From positions 183,666 to 247,665 of the forward strand of contig NZ_JAPNLJ010000007.1 of NCBI RefSeq assembly GCF_026627445.1: a stretch of DNA of 64,000 bases, in the 5' to 3' direction. Position numbers and translations under genes: made by a program. Below, piece by piece: positions 8,839-15,691 of this stretch (position 1 is its first letter; the number at the start of each line of letters is the position of its first letter). Origin of the DNA: Streptomyces sp. H27-H1. GTDB taxonomy: Bacteria > Actinomycetota > Actinomycetes > Streptomycetales > Streptomycetaceae. The notes under the pieces were generated by a model. It did not search any database, was not told the origin of the DNA, and worked only from the letters and a program-made list of their open reading frames with translations.

Positions 8839-9984
8839 GTGAGACGCCGACGCGAGGAACCGGGCTGGCCGCGCGGGGCGCCGCCGCCGCGCTGGGCCCG
8901 CCTCGCGCCTGCGGTGGCGCTGGTGGTGCTGGTGTTCGTGCAGAGCATCACCCCGGGCGATGTCGAGCTGGGCTACTTCCTGGCCGGACTCCCGCCGGTG
9001 GCCGCCTTCGCGTACGGGGCCACCGGGACGGCCCTCTTCGCCGCGACGGTGCTCGTCCTCGTCGGCCTGCCCTCGCTCGGCATCGCCCATGCCCGGGGCT
9101 CCGACCTCGCGACGGTCGCGGCGATCGGCCTGCTCAGCGTGGTGGTCGCCTGGGTCCGAAAACGCCGTGACGCCCAGCTGGTGAGCGTGCGCACCGTCGC
9201 GGAGGCGGCGCAGCTCGCGGTCCTGCCGCCCGTCCCCGAGCGGGTCGGCGCGGTCGGCTGTGCGGGCCTGTACCGAGCGGCGCAGCACGGCACCCTGGTC
9301 GGCGGCGACCTGTACGACGTACGGGCCGGCCCCTACGGAGTGCGTGCGCTGATCGGCGACGTCCAGGGCCACGGCCTGGCCGCCGTCGGTACGGTGGCCT
9401 CGCTGCTCGGCGCCTTCCGGGAGGGGGTCCTGGACGACGTGGAGCTCACGACGGTGGCGGCCCGGCTGGACCGGCGGCTGCTCGCGGACTCGGCGGCCGT
9501 GGAGCATGCGGAGCTCTTCGCGACGGCGGTGCTGCTGGAGTTCCCGCCCGGGCTGGACCTCGTACGGATCGTCTCGTGCGGCCATCCCCCGCCTCTGCTG
9601 CTACGGGGCTTCACGGTCTCGGAGGTCGACGTGGCCCCGGGGCCTCCGCTCGGCTTGGGCTTGGCCGGTCCCACCCCGGCGGCGCCGGCCGAGATCCCGG
9701 TGATCCCCGGGGACCGGCTCGTGATGTACACCGACGGGGTGACCGAGGCCCGCGACGCGGCGGGGAACTTCTACCCGCTGGCCGCGCGGATGCCCGTACT
9801 GGCGACGGATCCGGCGGGGCTGGCCCCGGCGGTGTGGCGGGACTTGCGGTCCTTCACCGGGGGCGGGCCGCGCGACGACGTGGCACTGCTGGTGCTGTCC
9901 CTGGACGGGGACCGGGACGCACTCCGGGGCGGGGGCCGAGGTGGAAACCGGGGCGGGAAACGGCCCGGCGCCGGCGCGCGATGA
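8839..9984 (+). CDS. membrane-anchored SpoIIE-type PP2C Ser/Thr phosphatase
   Basis: 381-aa protein with about four transmembrane segments in the first 100 residues, then a PP2C/SpoIIE catalytic domain. Metal-binding motifs seen: GTLVGGDLYDV, IGDVQGHGLAA, YTDGVTEARDA and DDVALLVLSL. Such phosphatases often dephosphorylate anti-anti-sigma factors, but no partner switch gene is adjacent. The Gly/Arg-rich tail is low complexity. GTG at 8839 is the first start in frame after a GGAGG that lies unusually close (1 nt), so the exact start is uncertain. Confidence 0.85.
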   Translation: MRRRREEPGWPRGAPPPRWARLAPAVALVVLVFVQSITPGDVELGYFLAGLPPVAAFAYGATGTALFAATVLVLVGLPSLGIAHARGSDLATVAAIGLLSVVVAWVRKRRDAQLVSVRTVAEAAQLAVLPPVPERVGAVGCAGLYRAAQHGTLVGGDLYDVRAGPYGVRALIGDVQGHGLAAVGTVASLLGAFREGVLDDVELTTVAARLDRRLLADSAAVEHAELFATAVLLEFPPGLDLVRIVSCGHPPPLLLRGFTVSEVDVAPGPPLGLGLAGPTPAAPAEIPVIPGDRLVMYTDGVTEARDAAGNFYPLAARMPVLATDPAGLAPAVWRDLRSFTGGGPRDDVALLVLSLDGDRDALRGGGRGGNRGGKRPGAGAR

Positions 9985-10029
9985 CCACGCCGTACCGAAC
10001 CCATGATCAAACGATGACAGGCCCGGCGC

Positions 10030-10225
10030 GGACGAGATCGTCAGCACCGTGCAGGAGCAGCTGAAGACCAAGGGGCCGACGATCCTCGTGCACGGCGGGG
10101 GCGGCGACCGCTCCCAGTCCGTCGAGGCCCTCGAAAAGCTGCTGCCGTGGCTCCAGGAGCAAGGGCTACGGCTTCGGCTTCCCGAAGGTCCCCGAGGCGG
10201 GCTGGGTCCGGCCGGTGCGGGCCGC
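10030..10225 (+). pseudogene. remnant of a polysaccharide deacetylase C-terminus
   Basis: Reading + strand from about 10030 gives PGADEIVSTVQEQLKTKG then PTILVHGGGGDRSQSVEAL and LLPWLQEQG. This matches the end of NodB-type polysaccharide deacetylases (the VLxHDGGGDRSQTVxAL block, here HG instead of HD). After EQG the frame shifts by one base, and the +1 frame continues YGFGFPKVPEAGW, so an extra A at about 10170 is inferred. The N-terminal catalytic domain is absent. It is therefore a 5'-truncated, frameshifted relic overlapping nothing else until the small gene at 10226. Confidence 0.65.
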
Positions 10226-10489
10226 CTACCCGGCGTCGCGGATGAAGGAGCGGACCAGCTTGCAGGTGACGTTCGACGGCCGGCGGATGCCCGTCCGGAC
10301 GGCCATCGCACGGATCTTGCGGTTGGTGGCGCGCTGTACGTCATACGTGCCCGAGTCGAGCAGGGATATCGCCAGCCGCATCGCCTTGAGGCGCCGGTTG
10401 TGGCTCTCGTACCACTCGCGAGGCAGCCCCGCGGGCAGCGGCTTCTTCTTGACGGGCTCGATGGTGTGCAGGGTCATGGCAGTGGCCAT
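10226..10489 (-). CDS. small conserved basic protein (87 aa)
   Basis: 87-aa basic protein, no membrane segment. The central part LPREWYESHNRRLKAMRLAI and the following SGTYDVQRATNRKI look well ordered, and I have the impression of similar small Streptomyces proteins, but I cannot name a family. The ATG at 10489 has GGGAGG 6 nt upstream, a good ribosome site. Divergent from the ArsC-like gene. Its 3' end abuts the deacetylase relic. Function unknown. Confidence 0.65.
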   Translation of the reverse strand: MATAMTLHTIEPVKKKPLPAGLPREWYESHNRRLKAMRLAISLLDSGTYDVQRATNRKIRAMAVRTGIRRPSNVTCKLVRSFIRDAG

Positions 10490-10595
10490 CTACAGCCTCC
10501 CAAACGGTAGTTGGCGTCCTGTCCTTCTCCTTTGATTTTACCGGTGACCACTGACAAAGGACCTGGCCAGACGCCGCCTCGCTAAGCTTTCCGGC

Positions 10596-11009
10596 ATGGA
10601 GATCTGGATCAACCCCGCCTGCTCGAAGTGCCGTAGCGCGCTGGCCCTGCTGGACGCGGAGGGCGCCGAGTACACCGTCCGCCGCTACCTGGAGGACGTG
10701 CCCTCCGAGGCCGAGATCCGCGAGGTCCTGGGCCGGCTGGGCCTGGAGCCCTGGGACATCACCCGCACCTCGGACCCCCTCGCCAAGGAGACCGGTCCGG
10801 GGGTCCCCCCGGACGGAGTCTGGGGGAGGGACCTGCCGCGCGAGGAGACCGAGGAGGCCCGCGGCCGCTGGATCAGCCACTTGGCGGCTCATCCGAAGCT
10901 GATCCAGCGCCCGATCATCACGGCCGAGGACGGCACGGCGGTGGTGGCCCGCTCGGAGGAGGCCGTCCGCGAGGCCCTCTCCCGCACCTCCACCGCCGGC
11001 GCCCCCTAG
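10596..11009 (+). CDS. ArsC/Spx-family reductase-like protein
   Basis: Thioredoxin-fold ArsC family protein, 137 aa. The N-terminal INPACSKCRSALALLD contains a CxxC, followed by the VRRYLEDVPSEAEI helix and the late QRPIITAEDGTAVVARSEEAV segment typical of arsenate reductase/YfgD-like proteins. Residues 68-80 (TGPGVPPDGVWGR) interrupt the usual KE-x-LPREETEEARG stretch and are encoded by a palindromic repeat (10790-10830). The stop TAG lies in the CTAG duplicated by the IS element next door. No arsenic-resistance genes are nearby, so a general redox role is as likely as arsenate reduction. Confidence 0.85.
   Translation: MEIWINPACSKCRSALALLDAEGAEYTVRRYLEDVPSEAEIREVLGRLGLEPWDITRTSDPLAKETGPGVPPDGVWGRDLPREETEEARGRWISHLAAHPKLIQRPIITAEDGTAVVARSEEAVREALSRTSTAGAP
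10791..10829. repeat. palindromic Streptomyces repeat inserted in frame in the ArsC-like gene
   Basis: Contains GTCCGGGGG followed by TCCCCCCGGAC, an imperfect palindrome, then GGAGTCTGGGGGAGG. The same style of element (CCCCCAG...GTCCGGGGGGA) is common between Streptomyces genes. Here it adds about 13 codons without breaking the frame. Confidence 0.6.
11006..11009. repeat. left target-site duplication CTAG
   Basis: CTAG flanks the left inverted repeat and recurs at 12081-12084. Matches the (C)TA(G) target preference of IS5-family IS427-group elements. It contains the stop codon of the ArsC-like gene. Confidence 0.85.
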
Positions 11010-11033
11010 GGCCTGTGTGATGTCGTGATCAGT
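11010..11033 (+). repeat. IS left inverted repeat (IRL)
   Basis: 24-bp terminal repeat, perfect reverse complement of 12057-12080; homology ends at position 11033. Confidence 0.9.
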
Positions 11034-11075
11034 TCTTGAGTTCTGTGCTCTTCGTGGGGTGGATTCGATAGGACT

Positions 11076-11555
11076 GTGGTTGTGACTCGCAGGCAACTCA
11101 CCCATGCCCAGTGGAAGTTCATCGAGCCATACCTGCCGATCGGTAGGTATGGCCCGTACCCCGAGCGGCTGCGGGAGCAGTTCGAGGGGGTGATCTGGCG
11201 GTTCCGGTCCAGCGGTCAGTGGCGGGAGATGCCTGCCGAGTTCGGCCCATGGGCCACCGTCTACGGGCGTTTCCGGGTCTGGCGGAACGCCGGCGTGTTC
11301 TCCGCCCTCCTGGAAGGCCTGATCGCCGAGGCCGCCCGCGCCGGACGGAGCGACTTGTCGCTGGTCAGCGTGGATTCCACAACGGTTCGCGCCCATCACG
11401 ACGCCGCGGGCATGCGCGTCAGCAAGCACCTCATGGACGCCCTGGAGGAAGCCGCACAGGAACATGAGACCGCCCGGCAAAAAGGGGCGGACCGGAGGAA
11501 CAGAACGGACAGGCCGAGCGCCGGCGCGTCCGGCGCAGACACAAGCTCCGCCTGA
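11076..11555 (+). CDS. IS transposase, N-terminal frame (OrfA)
   Basis: 159 codons in frame 0. The N-terminus LTHAQWKFIEPYLPI is the DUF4096-like DNA-binding domain of IS5 transposases. The first catalytic Asp is in LVSVDSTTVRAHHDAAG. The frame loses similarity after an A5 run at 11479-11483, where a -1 slip would enter the second frame and produce a fused protein of about 328 aa. GTG at 11076 or 11082 starts translation. OrfA alone ends in a low-similarity tail. Confidence 0.85.
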   Translation: MVVTRRQLTHAQWKFIEPYLPIGRYGPYPERLREQFEGVIWRFRSSGQWREMPAEFGPWATVYGRFRVWRNAGVFSALLEGLIAEAARAGRSDLSLVSVDSTTVRAHHDAAGMRVSKHLMDALEEAAQEHETARQKGADRRNRTDRPSAGASGADTSSA

Positions 11556-12061
11556 AGGAAGCCCTGCTCGGCAGATCCAGGGGCGGGCTGACCAGCAAAC
11601 TCCACCTCGCCGCGGACCGCAGATGCCGCCCACTCGCACTGGTCCTGACCGTTGGGCAGGCCGGGGACAGCCCGCAGTTCATCCCCGTGCTCAAGCGGGT
11701 TCGAGTCCGCTTGCCTGTCGGTCGTCCTCGCAGCAGGCCCGGCGCGGTCGCCGCGGACAAGGCCTACTCATCCCGCGGCAACCGCGCCTACCTGCGCAAA
11801 CGCAACATCAAGGCGGTCATCCCAGAGAAGAGGGACCAAGCCGCCAACCGGAGGAAGAAGGGCGCCCGAGGCGGCCGACCCGTCAGCTACGACGCAGACC
11901 TCTACAAAGAGCGGAACACCGTCGAGCGCCTGATCAACAAGCTCAAGGCCTGGCGAGGCATCGCCACTCGCTACGACAAATCACCCGAGAGCTACCTCGC
12001 CGGCGTCCATCTCCGTGCCGCAATGATCTGGATCGACGACCTCCTGAAGACCCCCGACTGA
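11468..12061 (+). CDS. IS transposase, C-terminal frame (OrfB, expressed by -1 frameshift)
   Basis: Open in the -1 frame from a TGA at 11465-11467. It continues RGGPEEQNGQAERRRV and carries the rest of the DDE core: the second Asp in GAVAADKAYSSRGNR, and the Y-R-E-K signature in ERNTVERLINKLKAWRGIATRYDK with the catalytic Glu. No good independent start near the frame boundary, consistent with synthesis as an OrfAB fusion through slippage at CAAAAAGG (11478-11485). Confidence 0.8.
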   Translation, partial: DRPAKRGGPEEQNGQAERRRVRRRHKLRLKEALLGRSRGGLTSKLHLAADRRCRPLALVLTVGQAGDSPQFIPVLKRVRVRLPVGRPRSRPGAVAADKAYSSRGNRAYLRKRNIKAVIPEKRDQAANRRKKGARGGRPVSYDADLYKERNTVERLINKLKAWRGIATRYDKSPESYLAGVHLRAAMIWIDDLLKTPD

Positions 12062-12080
12062 TCACGACATCACACAGGCC
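12057..12080 (-). repeat. IS right inverted repeat (IRR)
   Basis: 24-bp terminal repeat matching the reverse complement of 11010-11033 without mismatch. Confidence 0.9.
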
Positions 12081-12084
12081 CTAG
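12081..12084. repeat. right target-site duplication CTAG
   Basis: Second copy of the CTAG target. Read on the minus strand it supplies the TAG stop of the ketopantoate-reductase-like gene (12081-12083). Confidence 0.85.
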
Positions 12085-13010
12085 GGCTGCCCGGCCGACA
12101 CCCGCCGCTGGTTGACCCGTAGCTGCAGGGCGGCGAGGTCGAGGAGCGGAGTGGGCACGGCGAGGGATCGGGCCCGGGCGGACAGGTCGCCGAGGACGTG
12201 CTCGACCTCGGTCGGGTGACCGGCGAGCAGGTCCCGGTACATCGACGGGGTCAGCGGCGAGTCCGGTGCGGCCAGCGTCCGCGCCGTGAAGGCGAGTTCG
12301 GATTCGGGCACCGGATGCCCGGAGGCAGCCGACACGGCGGCCGCCTCCGCGAGGACGGCGAGGCCGAACTCGGTCCCGCCGGGCACGGCGTTGACCTCGC
12401 CGACGGCTCCCCTCGCGAGGGAGGTCACCGCCGCCAGGGTGGTGATGAAGACCCACTTGTGCCACATGGCGCCGATGATGTCGGGCACGTGGGGGGTGTC
12501 GATCCCCGCCCCGGCCAGTACCTCGCGCACGGCGTCCACCCGCGCGGAGGGACGGCCGTCCCGCTCACCGGTGAGCACCACGGCGGGCGGCGCCAGGCGG
12601 ACGATGTCGCCGTGCTCGTTCAAGGTGGTGACCACCTTGGCCACTCCGCCGAGCACCGCCGCGTCCCCGAACCGGTCCGCGAGGTGGTCGAGGTGGGCCA
12701 TTCCGTTGAGCAGGGGCAGGATCGCCGTCCCGGGGCCGACCGCCGGAGCGAGGTCCCGGACGGCCGCCTCGAGGGAGGTGGACTTCACCGACAGCAGGAC
12801 GAGGTCGTACGTCCCCGCCAGCGCGTCGGCGGTGACCAGGTGCGGGGCCAGCGCGATCTCCTCACCCGGCCCGCTCACCCGGAGTCCTCGCGCACGCAGG
12901 GCCTCGGCCCGCCGTGGGCGCACCAGGAAGGTGACGTCCCGGCCGGCCCGGGCCAGGCGCGCGCCGAAGTAGCCGCCCGCGGCGCCGGCTCCGACCGTCA
13001 GGATCCTCAT
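12081..13010 (-). CDS. 2-dehydropantoate 2-reductase (ApbA/PanE) family protein
   Basis: NADPH-dependent reductase of the ketopantoate reductase family, 309 aa. The Rossmann motif MRILTVGAGAAGGYFGARLA is at the N-terminus. LSVKSTSLE and LPLLNGMAHLD follow in the NADP domain, and the catalytic-Lys segment MWHKWVFITTLAAVTSL lies in the helical domain with the late conserved Ser/Glu region. Whether it serves pantothenate synthesis or another 2-keto acid is unclear. Its ATG overlaps the stop of the upstream gene (ATGA), so the pair is translationally coupled. Confidence 0.9.
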   Translation of the reverse strand: MRILTVGAGAAGGYFGARLARAGRDVTFLVRPRRAEALRARGLRVSGPGEEIALAPHLVTADALAGTYDLVLLSVKSTSLEAAVRDLAPAVGPGTAILPLLNGMAHLDHLADRFGDAAVLGGVAKVVTTLNEHGDIVRLAPPAVVLTGERDGRPSARVDAVREVLAGAGIDTPHVPDIIGAMWHKWVFITTLAAVTSLARGAVGEVNAVPGGTEFGLAVLAEAAAVSAASGHPVPESELAFTARTLAAPDSPLTPSMYRDLLAGHPTEVEHVLGDLSARARSLAVPTPLLDLAALQLRVNQRRVSAGQP

Positions 13011-13714
13011 TCTGCGGAGCCGGCCGGACGGACGGCCTTCGCCAGGGCGTCGCGGATCGCCGCCGCGTCGGCGACGGATCCCGGGTCCTGGGCGAGGCCG
13101 CCCGGGCGGGCCAGGTCCTCGGCGTACGGGTGGACGTACACGGGGGTATCGCGCTGGAAGCGCCAGCTCTCGGCGAGGGTCCCCGCGTCGACCGCGTCGT
13201 AGCCGAGCAGGTCGAGGAGGCGGGTGGCGGACGCGCGGGCCGCCGGGTCCTCGCCGGCGATCGGCAGGGCCGACCGGTCCGGGGAGCCGGCCGGGCGGGC
13301 GAGGAGCAGCAGGTGGTTGAAGTAGATGTTGTTGAAGGCCTTGACGACCTGCGCCCCGGACAGGTGTTCCTGGACGAGCGCGCTGGTGGTGGTCTCCTCC
13401 GCCTCCAGGGCGGGGAAGAGCCCATCCCGCTGGGGGTAGTAGTTGAGCGTGTCGAGTACGACCTTCCCCGCCAGCGCGTCGGCGGGCAGCTCGCGGTAGT
13501 TCCCCAGCGGGATGGTGGCTACCACCCAGTCGCCGGCGGCGGCCGCCTCGGCCGGGGTGGCGGCCCGGGCCCGCGGGCCGAGTTCGGCGACCAGGCCGTC
13601 CAGGGTCTGCGGTCCCCTGGAATTGCTGAGTACCACGTCCAGCCCCGCGTCCACGGCGAGCCGTGCGAGGGTGCCTCCGATGTTGCCGCTTCCGATGAGT
13701 CCAAGAGTTGCCAT
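13007..13714 (-). CDS. NADP/F420-dependent oxidoreductase-like protein
   Basis: 235-aa Rossmann protein beginning MATLGLIGSGNIGGTLARLA, of the type annotated as NADPH-dependent F420 reductase or NADP oxidoreductase (pyrroline-5-carboxylate-reductase-like fold). Further markers are VVLSNSRGPQTLD, VVATIPLGNYRELP and VVKAFNNIYFNHLL. The start at ATG 13714 is placed at the Rossmann strand; no clear Shine-Dalgarno sequence precedes it. Overlaps the PanE-like gene by ATGA. Substrate not identifiable. Confidence 0.85.
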   Translation of the reverse strand: MATLGLIGSGNIGGTLARLAVDAGLDVVLSNSRGPQTLDGLVAELGPRARAATPAEAAAAGDWVVATIPLGNYRELPADALAGKVVLDTLNYYPQRDGLFPALEAEETTTSALVQEHLSGAQVVKAFNNIYFNHLLLLARPAGSPDRSALPIAGEDPAARASATRLLDLLGYDAVDAGTLAESWRFQRDTPVYVHPYAEDLARPGGLAQDPGSVADAAAIRDALAKAVRPAGSAE

Positions 13715-13922
13715 GCGGGGTTCAAGTCGCCAGCGCACCAAGGTATTCCGCCGCTGCGCCACCGGGGTGGGGCGCCCTGCGCCTGTCACCTCGCCTGTCA
13801 CCGCGCCCGCCCCCGTGCCCGCCCCCGTGCCCGTCCCCGTCACGGCCTTCATCCCGACCTCATCCCGCGCCTCGTAGGGTGGGGACAGCACAAAGAGGAC
13901 TTACCGCAACAAAGGATCCGTC

Positions 13923-14495
13923 GTGAACGAGCAGCAGCACCCGCGGCCCACCGTGCCCGCCATGCCCGGCGAGCCTCCGGCGGGGCCGGTCGCTCCGGCG
14001 CCTGCGCTCCCCCCGCCCCGGCGCGGCGCCGACTGGATGTTCGGCGGGGTGTACGGGACCGTCCTCGCGTCCGGGCTGCTGGCCGCGCTCGACCAGAAGG
14101 GCGGGGAGTACACCCCCTTCTACGACGCCAGCTGGGTGCTCGTCACCGCCGCCACCGCGGGGCTCGCGCACGGGTACTCCCACCACATGAGCACCCATCA
14201 GCCCGGTTCCGCGGGACACCGGTGGCGGATCCTGGGGCGGGCACTGTGGAACGAGTGGCCCATGATCGCGGCCACTCTTCCCACGGTCCTGCTCCTGCTC
14301 ACCGCCGGGCTCGCCGACTGGGACTCGCACGGGGTCACGGCCATCGGGCTCGGCGTGAACACCGCGATGCTCTTCGCCTGGGGCGCCTTCGTGGCCCTGC
14401 GGGTCGGCTACAAGCTCGCCTCGGCGCTGCTCATCGGCGTCGCCGACGCCACGATCGGACTGGCCGTCATCGTGGCCAACGCGCTCATCAAGTAG
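13923..14495 (+). CDS. multi-spanning membrane protein of unknown function
   Basis: 190-aa integral membrane protein with a Pro/Ala-rich cytosolic N-terminus (residues 1-35) and about four hydrophobic segments (around residues 40-55, 68-85, 118-133 and 140-190). Conserved-looking polar features are LDQKGGEYTPFYDASW and HGYSHHMSTHQPG. It belongs to a type common in Streptomyces beside glnII, but no function is known to me. Convergent with the Gfo/Idh/MocA gene, 16 bp apart. Confidence 0.75.
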   Translation: MNEQQHPRPTVPAMPGEPPAGPVAPAPALPPPRRGADWMFGGVYGTVLASGLLAALDQKGGEYTPFYDASWVLVTAATAGLAHGYSHHMSTHQPGSAGHRWRILGRALWNEWPMIAATLPTVLLLLTAGLADWDSHGVTAIGLGVNTAMLFAWGAFVALRVGYKLASALLIGVADATIGLAVIVANALIK

Positions 14496-14511
14496 CGGCG
14501 CCCCCGAGGGC

Positions 14512-15459
14512 TCACACCGGCAGCTGCCCGTCCGCCTCCGCCAGGATCTCCGTCAGCCTGGCCCCGAACTCCGCCCCCCGCACGTCCGGGACCCCGGTAC
14601 GGGCCGAGGCGAGCAGTGCGTCCAGGGCGCGGCCGTAGGCCCCCGGGACGTCTCTCCACTCCGGCAGGCCGAAGACGCCGGCGGTCCCGCGCACTTCCAG
14701 CCCCACCCCGGCGGCCGCGCTCGGGGCACTGAGGCTGAGTACGGCGGTACTGGCCGCGCCGGAGCTGTGGCGCAGGGCCAGCTGGACCACGTCGGCGGGC
14801 CCGCGGGTGGCGCTGACCTCGGTGACGTCGCCGAGGATCGGAATGAGTACGGACAGGGCGTGCGGGCCCACGTCCCACAGCCCGCCCTTGGCCCTGCGCC
14901 AGGGCGAGTCGGCGTAATCACCGGGTTCGCCGTCGGGCGCGAAGACCGCGCCGAGCCAGTGCGCGGCACCGGTGAACCAGCCCGTGCGCTCCGCCTGCTC
15001 CGCGACCCAGCCGGCGCTCGGCTCGGCGAAGCGCAGCGTGAGGAAGACGACGGAGGCGACCCCGTGCTCGGCCACGGCCTCGGCGACGGCGCGGGCGTCG
15101 GCCGGGGTCGTGGCGACGGGTTTGTCGAGCAGCAGATGGCAGCCGGCGGCGGCCGCGCGCACGGCGAGCGGGGCCTGTACGTCGGGAGGGAGGGCGAAGG
15201 CCACGGCGTCACAGTCGGCGAACAGCGCGTCGGTGTCTTCGTACACCTTCACGCCGTACTCGCGCGCCAGTTCGGCCGCGGCTTCGGGGCGCCGGCCCCA
15301 GACTCCGACGAACTCGAAGCCGGTGTGCGCGGCGAGGGCGGGGGCGTGCGTGCGGCAGGCCCAGGGGCCGGTGCCCAGCAACCCGACCCGGAGGGGGGGC
15401 CCGGAAGCGGCCTCAGAGGCGGCATCTCCGGCGGACGTCACATCGTACGAAATGCTCAC
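14512..15459 (-). CDS. Gfo/Idh/MocA family oxidoreductase
   Basis: NAD(P)-dependent dehydrogenase-like protein, 315 aa. Rossmann start PLRVGLLGTGPWACRTHAPAL, then CDAVAFALPPDVQAPLAVRA and the family motif HLLLDKPVATTPADA (EKP-like, here DKP). The C-terminal domain has KGGLWDVGPHALSVLI with the catalytic-type Asp/His. GTG at 15459 is chosen; its ribosome site is weak. Substrate, presumably a sugar or cyclitol, cannot be inferred from neighbours. Confidence 0.88.
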   Translation of the reverse strand: MSISYDVTSAGDAASEAASGPPLRVGLLGTGPWACRTHAPALAAHTGFEFVGVWGRRPEAAAELAREYGVKVYEDTDALFADCDAVAFALPPDVQAPLAVRAAAAGCHLLLDKPVATTPADARAVAEAVAEHGVASVVFLTLRFAEPSAGWVAEQAERTGWFTGAAHWLGAVFAPDGEPGDYADSPWRRAKGGLWDVGPHALSVLIPILGDVTEVSATRGPADVVQLALRHSSGAASTAVLSLSAPSAAAGVGLEVRGTAGVFGLPEWRDVPGAYGRALDALLASARTGVPDVRGAEFGARLTEILAEADGQLPV

Positions 15460-15536
15460 CCGCCCAGTCTGCCCCACTCGTACGGGTGTTCCGACGCCAA
15501 CCCGCACAACCACCACAGCCTGCGATGCAAACCTCG

Positions 15537-15574
15537 GTAACACGGGGTTCACACACGGGCAACGGAAGAGAAAT
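15537..15574 (+). promoter_or_regulatory. candidate GlnR box upstream of glnII
   Basis: Four 5-mers in phase at 11-bp steps: GTAAC, TTCAC, GCAAC, GAAAT. This follows the GlnR pattern GTnAC-N6-GAAAC repeated twice, with the second element degenerate. It lies 118 bp upstream of the glnII start, where streptomycetes place GlnR sites. Nitrogen-responsive control is inferred. Confidence 0.6.
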
Positions 15575-15691
15575 CGCGAGCGGGCACGCTGCGGTCTACA
15601 CCGCAGAACGAATTCGCAAGCCGCGAACCGCAGGACGCAGCGCAGCATCCGCAGAGTCTGCGCCGGAGCGACGCACCGAAGGATGGGGCCC

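Larger units (their letters stand above)
11010..12080 (+). mobile_element. IS5-family (IS427-group) insertion sequence
   Basis: A 1071-bp element bounded by perfect 24-bp terminal inverted repeats (11010-11033 and 12057-12080, beginning GGCCTGTGTGATGTCG). It is flanked by a 4-bp CTAG duplication and encodes a two-frame DDE transposase. Intact ends, an intact duplication and uninterrupted reading frames suggest a recent, possibly active insertion. It separates two convergent genes without damaging either. Confidence 0.92.

Noticed and set aside
13760..13860. Repetitive GTCACC/GCCCCCGTGCC tract as a coding extension of the F420-reductase-like gene
   Set aside because: The protein starts at the Rossmann strand (13714); upstream Gly/Thr/Ala repeats are low-complexity intergenic DNA.
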